Shown here piece after piece: positions 1 to 7,665 of a stretch of DNA of 20,827 nt. The notes beneath the pieces are model-generated. The model worked only from the letters and a program-made list of their open reading frames with translations. It did no database searches and had not been told where the DNA came from. The DNA comes from a virus: positions 1-20,827 of the IMG/VR virus record IMGVR_UViG_3300032053_000651. The stretch is one strand, 5' to 3'. Position 1 is the stretch's first letter, and every line of letters begins with the position of its first letter. A program made the position numbers and the translations under genes.

Positions 1-48
1 CAGGGCCGCCAGGATGGCGACCGCGAACATCTGGGTCCAGGACTTCAT
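1..48 (-). CDS. 5' end of an unknown gene downstream of the capsid gene (partial)
   Basis: Sixteen codons are visible before the window edge, starting with ATG at 48 and reading MKSWTQMFAVAILAAL on the minus strand. An AAGGAG Shine-Dalgarno lies 8 nt upstream (about 57-62). The hydrophobic stretch after a lysine looks like the start of a signal peptide or membrane anchor. It follows the capsid gene in the same direction, so it is probably the next gene of the head/tail operon, but too little is present to name it. Confidence 0.55.
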   Translation of the reverse strand, partial: MKSWTQMFAVAILAAL

Positions 49-123
49 TTCGAATCTCCTTACGTTGTGTTCCTGTTTTCATCCCCCGGCCGCGCGGCCG
101 GAGGTTGTCGCTTTCCCCCGCCC

Positions 124-152
124 GGGGGCGGGCCGCCGTTCGGCCCGCCCCC
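124..152 (-). other. Strong GC hairpin between capsid gene and next gene
   Basis: A perfect 11-bp inverted repeat (GGGGGCGGGCC, 7-nt loop, GGCCCGCCCCC) lies about 20 bp beyond the capsid stop codon. A second GC palindrome (CCGGCCGCGCGGCCGG) follows at about 85-100. Neither is followed by a T-run on the minus strand, so a standard intrinsic terminator is not supported. It may stabilise the 3' end of capsid mRNA or reduce read-through to the next gene. Confidence 0.5.
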
Positions 153-171
153 ACAGCGCGGAAGGGGTTTT

Positions 172-1548
172 CTACGAGTGCGTCTTCAGGATCGTGAGGG
201 CCGTGATGTCGGCCTCCTCGCAATCGACGTAGGCGATGCCGCGGATGGCGGCCATGTCCTGGGTGAACAGGGCGTCCTGGCTCGTGTCGATCCGCAGGGC
301 CTGGAGGACGCCGAAGATGTGCGAAAACGCCAGGTCGCCGAAGGCGCCCCACTTTTTGTCCGCCCCGATGGCCCCGCGGGCCGGGAAGACGTTCGAGACG
401 GTGAACGGGTAGCCGTTGATCGTCGGGGGCACGCCTCCGCCGCCCTCATCGTAGGCCGTCCGGATGCTGGTGGCGTTCCGGATGTTCTTGATGTGCTTCA
501 TCATCGTGAGGTGCATCCACCACCGCGCGACCATGCCGGGGTACTGGACCGTCAGGCCCAGTTCGTACTGGTCGAGGTCGGTCTGGGCGATCTCGCTGCC
601 GGCATCGTGGTCGTCGGCCAGCGTCACGACCTGGGCGGCGTCGAAGTCCGTGTTGTGGAGGAACCCGTCGATGTTGCCGTAGTCGGCCGTTCCGTCGCCG
701 TTGACGACCGCGTTGTCGAAGGCATAGGCCATCGCGTACACGATCTCCAGGGCGACGAACTGGCCGATGGCGACGAGGGTGCGGCCGGCGAAGAACTCGT
801 TGGGCACCGCCGTCAGCGTCGCCCACTTCACCGGGTTCAGCGTCACGAGGTCCAGGGTGACGCCGCTCTGGCGGATCTTCGCCCCGGCGGCAGTCGGGTA
901 GGCCGTGAGGCCCCCCGTCCGCTTGAGGATCGACGTCGCCCCGAGCGTAAAGAGCGGCAGCCGGCGCATGGCGGTGTAGACCTGGCCGACGGCCTCGACG
1001 TTCCGGATCAATTCCGCGAGGAACTCGTCCGGCAGGGCGTACTCGCCCTGCGTGGTGACCGTCGTCGAGAGGTCCGGCAGGACGTCCTTGGTCTCCGACG
1101 AGGAGACCTCGTCGCGGGCCAACTTGACGACGTCCTTGGCGAGTTCCCTGCCCCGGCCCGAGAGGAGGGACGGGTGGCGGACGGCCAGGTAATACGCGCC
1201 GAAGCGTTCGGCGGTGCCGTCGCCCATGAAGGCCCGGCGATCGGCGAGCATCGACAGTCGCTCGTCGCGGGTCCGCGGGGCGAGGGCCATGCCGCCCGCC
1301 TGGGCGACGAGGCCGGCCCTGGCGAGTTTGCGGTGGGCCTCGTCGATGCGGTCGATCTCGGCCTGGACGGTCTTCTTGAAGGCGTCCAACGCGGTGGCCC
1401 CGTCGCCGCCGGCGGCGGCGGCGAGTCCCCTCACGGCCTCTTCGCTCGCGCGGAGGGCCTCGGCCAGACGCTGGCGGTTCTGTTCGGCCGCCGGTTTCTG
1501 GGCCTCTTCCGCCACGATGGCCAGGGCGGATTTCAGTTTCGTAATCAT
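172..1548 (-). CDS. Major capsid protein, HK97 fold
   Basis: This 458-residue protein is the likely shell subunit of the phage head. The first ~140 residues are charged, helical and coiled-coil-like, as expected for the scaffolding delta domain that the prohead protease removes in HK97-type capsids. The remainder has the mixed alpha/beta pattern of the phage_capsid family, including the ALPDEFLAELIRN segment near the domain start, a NGDG..GNIDGFL segment and a C-terminal FGDLAFSHIFG region. The ATG start at 1548 has GGAGA 8 nt upstream. The gene lies 26 bp downstream of the protease gene in the same operon. The assignment rests on sequence pattern and on the portal-protease-capsid order; the family is clear, but the exact subfamily is not. 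Confidence 0.92.
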   Translation of the reverse strand: MITKLKSALAIVAEEAQKPAAEQNRQRLAEALRASEEAVRGLAAAAGGDGATALDAFKKTVQAEIDRIDEAHRKLARAGLVAQAGGMALAPRTRDERLSMLADRRAFMGDGTAERFGAYYLAVRHPSLLSGRGRELAKDVVKLARDEVSSSETKDVLPDLSTTVTTQGEYALPDEFLAELIRNVEAVGQVYTAMRRLPLFTLGATSILKRTGGLTAYPTAAGAKIRQSGVTLDLVTLNPVKWATLTAVPNEFFAGRTLVAIGQFVALEIVYAMAYAFDNAVVNGDGTADYGNIDGFLHNTDFDAAQVVTLADDHDAGSEIAQTDLDQYELGLTVQYPGMVARWWMHLTMMKHIKNIRNATSIRTAYDEGGGGVPPTINGYPFTVSNVFPARGAIGADKKWGAFGDLAFSHIFGVLQALRIDTSQDALFTQDMAAIRGIAYVDCEEADITALTILKTHS

Positions 1549-1574
1549 TGCGGATTCTCCATTCGTTCTTGCGT

Positions 1575-2393
1575 TCAGGGGTTCAGGGTCGCCGCGAGAC
1601 GCCTCGCGGCTTCGGGTACCGGGTCGGCCGCGGGGGCGGCCGGCCGTCCTTCGGTCCCGCCCCCCGCGCCGCCCACGTCCGGGCCGAGCGTGTCAGGGGC
1701 GAGGGCCGCGAGGAGGTCGGAGACCTCCCCGGTTTTGGCGATCAGTTCCGCGATCTGCCTTTCGACGTTTTCGATTGCGGATTGCGGATTGCGGATTGCG
1801 GATTGAACGGCCTCGGCGAGCGGGGCCTTCAGGCGCGCCATGACGAGGTCCGCCAGGCGGGCCAGGGCCTCGTCGTCGAGGCCGCTCGCCAGGGCCTTCG
1901 CTATCCGCGCGAGGGCGTTGGGATTTGCGCCGACGGGTACGCACGAGACTTCGAGGAGTTCCTGCTTGGTATGATGGTAGATCTGCGTGCTTTTTCCGGA
2001 CCCGCTGGACGTCGTTTTCGATCCCCCCTCCAGGGGCGAGAAGCCGACGCTGAAGGCCCGCATGTGCCGGCCGCGGTAAAGATTTCGAAATTCCGTGCCG
2101 AGGGCCGTCGCGTTGGGTTCCCTCGCGGCGAAACCGATGAACTGTTGCAATTGTCCTTCCGCGTCGACGAAGGTTTTCGGAGCGCTGCCGACGACGGGAC
2201 TGTTACCCGTCGCCAGGCGGTGCTGGTGATATGCGAGGACGACGGGGTTCATCAGGTACGGATCAAGAATCCAGCCCTGCGGCTCTATGACCTCGTTTTC
2301 CCTGTCCAGGGTGTCGTCGCTCGTGACGGCCTGGATGTCCCAGGATTCTTCAGGGGCGGCCACGTTTTTGGTGAAAGAAAACAAACGCCGCAT
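1575..2393 (-). CDS. Prohead protease (HK97 / U35 type)
   Basis: This is the likely maturation protease that trims capsid delta domains inside the prohead. Family landmarks are an early D-R-E-N-E-V-I segment, the AYHQHR stretch carrying the candidate catalytic histidine, MRAFSVGF with the candidate catalytic serine, and the ELLEVSCVPVGANPNA segment that usually closes the domain. I chose the ATG at 2393, just past the portal stop codon, because the protein then begins MRRLFSF and GAGGTG lies upstream. A GTG at 2450 and an ATG at 2432 in the same frame would add 19 or 13 residues but have no clear ribosome site. After the protease domain comes an alanine- and proline-rich tail. A heptamer array sits inside the gene and encodes QSAIRNPQSAIE at the start of that tail, without breaking the frame. 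Confidence 0.88.
   Translation of the reverse strand: MRRLFSFTKNVAAPEESWDIQAVTSDDTLDRENEVIEPQGWILDPYLMNPVVLAYHQHRLATGNSPVVGSAPKTFVDAEGQLQQFIGFAAREPNATALGTEFRNLYRGRHMRAFSVGFSPLEGGSKTTSSGSGKSTQIYHHTKQELLEVSCVPVGANPNALARIAKALASGLDDEALARLADLVMARLKAPLAEAVQSAIRNPQSAIENVERQIAELIAKTGEVSDLLAALAPDTLGPDVGGAGGGTEGRPAAPAADPVPEAARRLAATLNP
1773..1805. repeat. Heptamer array (GATTGCG), 4.7 copies, inside protease gene
   Basis: Four perfect GATTGCG units plus GATTG lie in the coding sequence of the prohead protease. On the coding strand it reads as the heptapeptide SAIRNPQ repeat. It falls just after the catalytic domain, where an insertion is least likely to harm folding. Confidence 0.95.
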
Positions 2394-2403
2394 CGTATCC
2401 ACA

Positions 2404-4893
2404 TCACACCTCGGCTTTCTCTCCGTGTTCATGGGCAGGCGAGGCCGCACGCGCGTTTACGACATCCTTAAAGCCCACAAAACCGGCCGTTTCGCGGCCC
2501 TTAAGCATGGCCGCGACGTCGGCCCGTTCGCCCTCGGCGAAGCGTTTGTAAATGGCCAGGCACTGGCAGTTCACGATCTCTCCGGGCGGCCCGGATGGGT
2601 CGCGCGGGTACATGAGGCGGACCGGCCCTGCGTCCCCCTCGACCACGAACGGGTCGGAGATGGGGCACGGCTCGGCGGCGTAGACGGCCTCGGCCGCGAC
2701 GTGGCCGGGCCGCGGGGCGGCCTCGGGCGCGCGGGTGTGCAGCCAGAGTTTGTGCGTCATTCCGGTCGAAAGGACGCCCTCGTGGCGCGACTTGGAGAGG
2801 ACCTGGCCGACGACGTTCCGGGCCATCATCATCGAGGTCCCCCGGCGATGGCCGAACTGGGCGTCGAGGCGCGAGGCGAGGGCGGGGAAGGATTCCCCCG
2901 CATCCAGTCCTTCCTGGAGGCTGCGCTTCAGGGCCTCGCGCGTGGTGGCATCGATCTTCTTTGACAGGAGGATCGCCTCGCCCCTCAGGGCCGCGATCGG
3001 GCCGGGGTTGGCAAGGAGCCGCCTGAGGGCCTCCGCCAGGGCATCGCCCGCGAGGCCCGACTCGGCGAGGGCCTGGCGGAGGCCGAGTTCGCGGCCGTCC
3101 TTCAAGGCCGAGAAGATGCGCGCCCGGAACGCCGCCACCATCTTCGGGTCCTGGAAAATCTCGATGAGCAGGGCGTCAACCTGGACTGTTTTCTCGGCCG
3201 TTTTTTCGTTCTGCGTTCTGCATTCTGCATTCTGCATTTGCGCGTTGAGGGCCGCCCTTGCCCGGCGTTCCTGCTCGAAGTAATGGCTGCGGAGGACCTG
3301 GCGGACCTGCTGGGCGAGGGGCGCCCAGGATCTGGCCCACGCCCGCCAGATCCGGCCGCGTGCATCCCTCTGTTCGTTTTCAATCCGCGATCCGCAATCC
3401 GCAATCCGCAATCCCGCACCGGCCTGTCCGAGGCCGTCCGTCTCCTCGCCCGCCGGCGGGCCTTCGGGGACGGGCGAGAACCCGCCGCCCGCCGCCACGT
3501 CCGCCGCCGGCAGGAGACCGCTCGGGAGGTAGCCGATGTCGCCCCACGGCTGGTCGGGCATCCCGAGGTCCAGGAGGTCGTTGATCCGGTTGGGCGGGTA
3601 ACTGAGGTCGAAATACTTCTTGGCCGAGTCCAGGCGAGCGAGGCGCATCTCCTGGACGACCGGCAGGTCCTCCACGTCGAACCAGGCGAGGAGCCCCGAA
3701 TCGAACCGCGAGACCAGGTCCTGGACGGCCGGGGCGATGGAATCGAGCAGCGGAAACATCGTTTCCTGCCAGAACTGGCGGAGGGCGTTGGAGGTGTAGG
3801 CGGAGGAGTCGCCCGCCGCATCGACCCACCCGGCCACGACCGGGGGGACGCCGTAGAGGCAGCATATCTCCAGGCGGGTCGTCCGTTTCCCCTGGTCGAA
3901 CTGGAGGTCCGCCATCGTCGATCCGATGACCTGGACCTCTCCGTTCTCAAGGATGAGCGGCCGGCGGGCGTTCATCGGCCCCTGGTACCGCTCCGCCAGG
4001 ACCGCCCTCAGTTCATCCCGCTGTTCCGGCGTCAGCGTCCCCGGCTTGATGGCGATGCCGGGATCCGCCCCGTTGGCGAGCATGGCCGCATTGAAATACG
4101 AGGCGTTATAGTCCGTCGCCACGGCGAGGCGCCCCGGCGTCAAGGGACTCATGCCGCCGAGGGGATCCTTGCCGTCCGTCCAGAGGGCGAAGTAGCGGCA
4201 CTCGTCGAGCGCGAGGGGCAGCCGCGCCCCCGTCTCGGGGTGAGAGAACTCATAGCCAGCCAGGATGGGGATGCCTTCGGGCGTCCGCCGCCAGATCGGC
4301 GTCACGCGCCGGCCGTCGAAGACGTGGACCTCGCCCGGACGCCGGCCCTTCAAGTCCGTGTAGATCCACGCGACGCTCCCCGCCGTGAGGAGCCATCCGA
4401 TGTGGGCCGTCAGGAACGCCGGCCAGTCCTGGTACCCGTTCGGCCGGTCGAGGATCGCCCGCGCATCGCCCTCTTCGACGATCTCTCCGTCCGCCGCCCG
4501 GCCGGTGCAGACGGCCTTGCGCCCGGCGACCGGACGGAGCGTCCGCCGCCGCGAACGGCGGATGTCGGCCGCGAGGCTTTTGGCCCGGACGCGGGCCTCC
4601 GGCCCCTCTCGCATGAGGCGCAAGGGGACGCCCGAGCCGGATTCCTGGATCTTCCGGACGCAGCGGTAGACCCAGAGGACCTGCTGGTACGGCCGGAGCG
4701 GCTCGTGGAGGGCCGCGGCCGAGCCGCCGCCGACCCCGCGAAGCCACGCCTGGGCGGCGCCCGACAGGCCCAGGGTCGCTTCCTTGGCCGTCCCGCCGCC
4801 GCTCATCCGGTCGAGGGCGGCCAGGGCGCGGGCCGTCCGCGTTTCGGATCGCCGGCCCGCCTGGATGGTCGCATTTCGGGTCACGCCGTCCAC
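2404..4893 (-). CDS. Portal protein fused to MuF head-morphogenesis domain
   Basis: This 829-residue protein combines two usually separate head proteins. Residues ~60-470 match the HK97-type phage_portal family: YQQVLWVYRCVRKI near the start, RPNGYQDWPAFL, the NAAMLANGADPGIAI segment and SSAYTSNALRQFWQETMFP near the end of the domain. Residues ~660-780 match the MuF (SPP1 gp7-like) domain, with ARNVVGQVLSKSRHEG and the typical closing EIVNCQC. The linker carries two separate heptamer arrays, read as GLRIADCGSRIENE (~493-505) and NAQMQNAECRTQNEK (~550-563). The GTG at 4893 overlaps the terminase end. A GTG at 4884 forms a 4-nt GTGA overlap with the terminase stop and has AAGG about 10 nt upstream, so it is an equally good start. 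The portal forms the DNA entry ring, and MuF proteins are minor head components. Confidence 0.92.
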   Translation of the reverse strand: MDGVTRNATIQAGRRSETRTARALAALDRMSGGGTAKEATLGLSGAAQAWLRGVGGGSAAALHEPLRPYQQVLWVYRCVRKIQESGSGVPLRLMREGPEARVRAKSLAADIRRSRRRTLRPVAGRKAVCTGRAADGEIVEEGDARAILDRPNGYQDWPAFLTAHIGWLLTAGSVAWIYTDLKGRRPGEVHVFDGRRVTPIWRRTPEGIPILAGYEFSHPETGARLPLALDECRYFALWTDGKDPLGGMSPLTPGRLAVATDYNASYFNAAMLANGADPGIAIKPGTLTPEQRDELRAVLAERYQGPMNARRPLILENGEVQVIGSTMADLQFDQGKRTTRLEICCLYGVPPVVAGWVDAAGDSSAYTSNALRQFWQETMFPLLDSIAPAVQDLVSRFDSGLLAWFDVEDLPVVQEMRLARLDSAKKYFDLSYPPNRINDLLDLGMPDQPWGDIGYLPSGLLPAADVAAGGGFSPVPEGPPAGEETDGLGQAGAGLRIADCGSRIENEQRDARGRIWRAWARSWAPLAQQVRQVLRSHYFEQERRARAALNAQMQNAECRTQNEKTAEKTVQVDALLIEIFQDPKMVAAFRARIFSALKDGRELGLRQALAESGLAGDALAEALRRLLANPGPIAALRGEAILLSKKIDATTREALKRSLQEGLDAGESFPALASRLDAQFGHRRGTSMMMARNVVGQVLSKSRHEGVLSTGMTHKLWLHTRAPEAAPRPGHVAAEAVYAAEPCPISDPFVVEGDAGPVRLMYPRDPSGPPGEIVNCQCLAIYKRFAEGERADVAAMLKGRETAGFVGFKDVVNARAASPAHEHGEKAEV
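3207..3238. repeat. Heptamer array (CATTCTG), 4.6 copies, in portal-MuF linker
   Basis: The units are CGTTCTG twice, CATTCTG twice and a partial CATT. On the coding (minus) strand it encodes MQNAECRTQNE. The reverse-strand unit, GAATGCA, differs from the GATTGCG family at two positions. There is no stop codon in any frame of the CATTCTG unit. Confidence 0.93.
3381..3414. repeat. Heptamer array (CAATCCG), 4.9 copies, in portal-MuF linker
   Basis: CAATCCG units, one of them CGATCCG, lie inside the portal-MuF gene. On the coding strand the array reads GLRIADCGSRIE. It lies between the portal and MuF domains, about 140 bp from the second array in the same linker. Confidence 0.95.
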
Positions 4894-6374
4894 GCCTTAA
4901 ACACCGCCGCCGCGATCCCCGCGGCCTTCCGCGCGAGGCCGCAGGCCCGCGCGATGTCGCAATGCGAGTCCGCCAGGAGCGGGTTCTCGCCCTCTTCCAG
5001 CGTCAGTTTTTCCCCGTCGCCCGCCTTCTGGAGGGCGTAGAGGTCCGTATGGATGAACTTCTCGGCCCCATCGCCCTGCATGGGCGGCAACGTCTGCGTG
5101 CGGTCGCCGAAGGCGGTTCTGAGGAGGCTGGCCGCCTCGCGCTTCGCCGCCTGGGTGAAGGTGACCGGCTGCCAGCGGTCGCCGAACCGCTTGTGCAAGG
5201 TCTCGTTGGAATCCATGCCGAGGCCGGTCTCGTCGCCGCAGCCGACGGAGGCCGGGGCGGCCATCGCGGCCGCGGCCACCGCCCGCTGAAGTTCAAATTC
5301 GCATTCCTGCATAACCACGAGACGCGCGAGGTGCCGCACGCCCTGCCACGCGGGCAGGGACTGGTTGACCCAGAACACCGAGAAGTTCGCGTGCCGCGCG
5401 ACATCCCACCCGATCTCGAGCCGCCCCTTCGCACGCAGGCAATCGTCGAAGAACGCCGGCTGCCATCCGCCGCCGTTCTTGACCCACAGGCACTTGAACG
5501 GCAGGGCATCCGGCCGGGCGAGCACCGGGCTGGCCGCCGCCTCCACCAGGAGCGCCCAGCGGATGAGCGATTCCAGGTCGCCCGTGAACTCGCAGAGGTA
5601 CTCGCGGCGGAACCCCGCCTCGTCGCCGTAGAGGGCCTTGAAGGTCTCCAGGTCCGTCGGCCGGCCCTCGTTGTCGAACAGGATGAATCCCTCGGCGATG
5701 GAATCGGGGAGCGTCTGCGTGTGGATGGAGTAGGTCTCGGGTTGCGAGCACAACTCGTAGAACTTCGTGTTCTTTCCGCGCGGCGTCGTGATCACGATGA
5801 TCCGGTATCCGCGCGTGATGAGAGGGAACACGACCCGCCAATGCTCGGAGCCGCCCTTCGGCTTGAACAGACCAAACTCCGTGAAAATGACGTTGCCGCT
5901 GAGGCCCGCGAGGGTGTCGGGGTCGCGGCCGGGGAGGGCCGTCACGCTGCCGCCGCCGGGCAGGTGCAGCGTCCGGGCGACCTGGCGGAAATGCTGGTCG
6001 ATCTCCGCATCGTACTCCGAGTACTCGGACTCCGAGAGGGTGATCTCGCCCCGGCGCTTGAGGACGCGCTTGAAGGCGTCGGCGATCTGGCGGGCCTTGG
6101 CGAACGTCGCATCCGCCTGGCGCTGCGTCATCGAGACGATGTACCACGGCTGATGCGTCCGGAACGCATCGTCCACCGCCTCGGCCGCCGCGAAGAAATC
6201 CTTGCCCGATTGGCGGTGGGCGTTGACGACCTTGACGCGGGCGGGGTCGCGGCGCCACCGCTCCTGCCAAGGCGACAGTCGCACGACGCCGCGTTTCACC
6301 GTTCCCGCGGCGTTGCGTTCGGCCAGGTTTTCAGCGACCGGGGCCAAAGACCGCCTCCGAAATCTCATCCACAT
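4881..6374 (-). CDS. Large terminase subunit, Mu gp28-like
   Basis: This 497-residue protein is the likely packaging motor ATPase and nuclease. The ATPase part has a Walker A-like AHRQSGKD (residues ~52-59), like the R-Q-x-G-K-S/D form of Mu gp28 relatives, and a Walker B-like VIFTEF (162-167) in which Thr stands where Asp is usual. A coupling-type VITTPRGK follows at about 194-201. The nuclease part has acidic positions in EIGWDVARH (D324), GCGDETGLG (D381) and LLADSHCDIA (D469/D473), as expected of an RNase H-fold terminase nuclease. The ATG at 6374 overlaps the small terminase gene by 44 nt with only a weak ribosome site; a GTG around residue 26 (VKRGVVRL) is an alternative start. It is followed by the portal gene with overlapping ends. 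Confidence 0.93.
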   Translation of the reverse strand: MWMRFRRRSLAPVAENLAERNAAGTVKRGVVRLSPWQERWRRDPARVKVVNAHRQSGKDFFAAAEAVDDAFRTHQPWYIVSMTQRQADATFAKARQIADAFKRVLKRRGEITLSESEYSEYDAEIDQHFRQVARTLHLPGGGSVTALPGRDPDTLAGLSGNVIFTEFGLFKPKGGSEHWRVVFPLITRGYRIIVITTPRGKNTKFYELCSQPETYSIHTQTLPDSIAEGFILFDNEGRPTDLETFKALYGDEAGFRREYLCEFTGDLESLIRWALLVEAAASPVLARPDALPFKCLWVKNGGGWQPAFFDDCLRAKGRLEIGWDVARHANFSVFWVNQSLPAWQGVRHLARLVVMQECEFELQRAVAAAAMAAPASVGCGDETGLGMDSNETLHKRFGDRWQPVTFTQAAKREAASLLRTAFGDRTQTLPPMQGDGAEKFIHTDLYALQKAGDGEKLTLEEGENPLLADSHCDIARACGLARKAAGIAAAVFKAWTA

Positions 6375-6969
6375 CCGTCTGCGACAACCGGCCGTCCCCC
6401 GACTTCTGGCTCGCGGTCTTCACGCGGGCCTGGAAATCCCGCCGCATGACCGCCAGTTTCTCCGTCAGGAGGTCCGTCTCGGCGAGCGCCTTGGCCAGTT
6501 TGCCGATCGAGTCGCCCAGACGAAGGACGTCCCCCGCCTTCATCGCCTCGGCCAGTTCCTCCGCCGAAAAGTGCAAACTCGTCTCGAAAAACAACTGCCC
6601 CATCCGGCGGATGCCGGCCTTGAGGACATCCAGTTCCCCCGCCCCTTCTGTGGCTGACAGGAACCGCCGCGTCGCCTCGCTGGCCAGGGAGAGTTTCTGT
6701 TCCTGGGCGAGGACCGGGGCGCGGTCCCGGTAGACCGCCGACACGCTCACCCTTACGCCATGCTCCGCCAGCCACTTCCGGATCTGCCCCAGCGTGTACG
6801 TCGTCGGATCGGCCAGGCGCTGGCGGTACTGGGCCCACGCCGCATCCCGGACCTCGCGGGCCTCATCCTGCTCGGCCACGCGGGCGGGCGTCGGCCCATC
6901 CATGCCGACCTCCAGCCCGGCCCACGTGGACAGTCCCTCGCACGCCTTGGAGCGGCCGAAATCAAACAC
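6331..6969 (-). CDS. Small terminase subunit, Mu gp27-like (DUF3486 type)
   Basis: This 212-residue helical protein lies directly upstream of the gp28-like terminase, where Mu-like phages carry gp27. A helix-turn-helix-like segment, YTLGQIRKWLAEHGVRVSVSAVYR (~58-81), is typical of the family and would bind packaging DNA. The rest is long helices (QKLSLASEATRRFL, LRLGDSIGKLAKAL) ending in a polar tail. The GTG start at 6969 is supported by GGAGG 6 nt upstream and gives an 8-nt overlap with the preceding gene. A GTG start deserves note because the next ATG, 22 codons in, has no comparable site. The family assignment is from sequence pattern and neighbours. Confidence 0.84.
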   Translation of the reverse strand: MFDFGRSKACEGLSTWAGLEVGMDGPTPARVAEQDEAREVRDAAWAQYRQRLADPTTYTLGQIRKWLAEHGVRVSVSAVYRDRAPVLAQEQKLSLASEATRRFLSATEGAGELDVLKAGIRRMGQLFFETSLHFSAEELAEAMKAGDVLRLGDSIGKLAKALAETDLLTEKLAVMRRDFQARVKTASQKSGDGRLSQTDVDEISEAVFGPGR

Positions 6970-7288
6970 GCAGGTCCTCCACGCCGGGGTCCGCCGGGAT
7001 CATCTCGCCCAGGAGGTCCAGCCCCGAGGCCCCGATCCGGGCCTGGAGTTCGCCGAGCCGGTTGTTCGACTCAGCGGCCCTCCGGGTCTCGGCGTACTCC
7101 TTGCCTTCCAGGTACGAGAATGCCTCGTCGATCTCCGCCAGGATGAGGCCGTCGAATTCCGGGCGGAGATAGGAGAAGCACGCCCGGGCGGCGGTCCATC
7201 CGTCGCCGCCCGCCTGCCGGGCGGCCCTCAGGACCACCAGGCATCGGCGGCGGATCTTCTTCGCGCGGGTCGTTTCGGTTTTGGGCAT
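6962..7288 (-). CDS. Small basic winged-helix-like phage protein (Mu gp26 position)
   Basis: The 108-residue product starts MPKTETTRAKKIRRR, a strongly basic N-terminus, followed by VLRAARQAGGDGWTAAR, LILAEIDEAFSYLEGKEYAE and a helical tail. The middle resembles the small winged-helix proteins found between DUF2730-like and gp27 genes in Mu-like phages, but this is inference from pattern and position. The frame stays open upstream to 7429. I chose ATG at 7288 because it overlaps the preceding stop by one base (TGATG) and has AGGAAA about 9 nt upstream. Its job may be in packaging or regulation, and no catalytic motif is visible. Confidence 0.74.
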   Translation of the reverse strand: MPKTETTRAKKIRRRCLVVLRAARQAGGDGWTAARACFSYLRPEFDGLILAEIDEAFSYLEGKEYAETRRAAESNNRLGELQARIGASGLDLLGEMIPADPGVEDLRV

Positions 7289-7665
7289 CACTCGGGTTTC
7301 CTGATCTCCGCCAGGCGTATGAGGGCATCCAGTTTGCCCGCCACGCCGGCCTGGCCTTCCTGGACCCGTTCGATCTTCGCAAAGAGCAGCGTCGTCGTCT
7401 CCCGCCGCTCGGTCAGGCACCGCGCGCATTCATCCTTCGAGACATACCCGCCGGCCAGCCGTTCCCGGATGAGGCCATCGTGGACGATGGAGGCCTTCTC
7501 GCCCTCGCCGCGCTTCCCCTCGATCTCCTGGACCCGCCGGCAGAGGGCCTCGATCTTCCGGTCGTTCTGGTCGATCTGGCGCTTGAGCAGCCATCCCACC
7601 ACGGCCACGACGGATGAGAAGAGGACCTGGACGGCGATCAGGCCGACGGGGATCCATTCAGACAC
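7288..7665 (-). CDS. Membrane-anchored coiled-coil protein (unknown function)
   Basis: The 125-residue protein has an N-terminal membrane segment (IPVGLIAVQVLFSSVVAVVGWLL, ~5-27) and then a charged, helical, likely coiled-coil cytoplasmic part (KRQIDQNDRKIEALCRRVQEIEG and ETTTLLFAKIERVQEGQAG). Proteins of this shape sit at the equivalent place in many Mu-like phages, upstream of the terminase genes, and have been suggested to act in lysis or assembly; function here is not shown. The GTG start at 7665 has a GGAGGAG site about 11 nt upstream and overlaps the end of the XRE gene by 8 nt. The cysteine pair in KDECARCLTERR could bind metal, but this is unsupported. Confidence 0.78.
   Translation of the reverse strand: MSEWIPVGLIAVQVLFSSVVAVVGWLLKRQIDQNDRKIEALCRRVQEIEGKRGEGEKASIVHDGLIRERLAGGYVSKDECARCLTERRETTTLLFAKIERVQEGQAGVAGKLDALIRLAEIRKPE

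Noticed and set aside
67-1806. A 579-codon plus-strand frame opposite capsid and protease genes
   Set aside because: It is antisense to two clearly recognised genes, is low-complexity and rich in R, G, V and D, has no ribosome site and shows no family pattern; such frames are common opposite GC-rich genes.
3238-6449. Long plus-strand frames opposite portal and terminase genes
   Set aside because: They are shadows of the portal-MuF and gp28-like genes created by GC-rich codon bias; no start signals or domains are visible.
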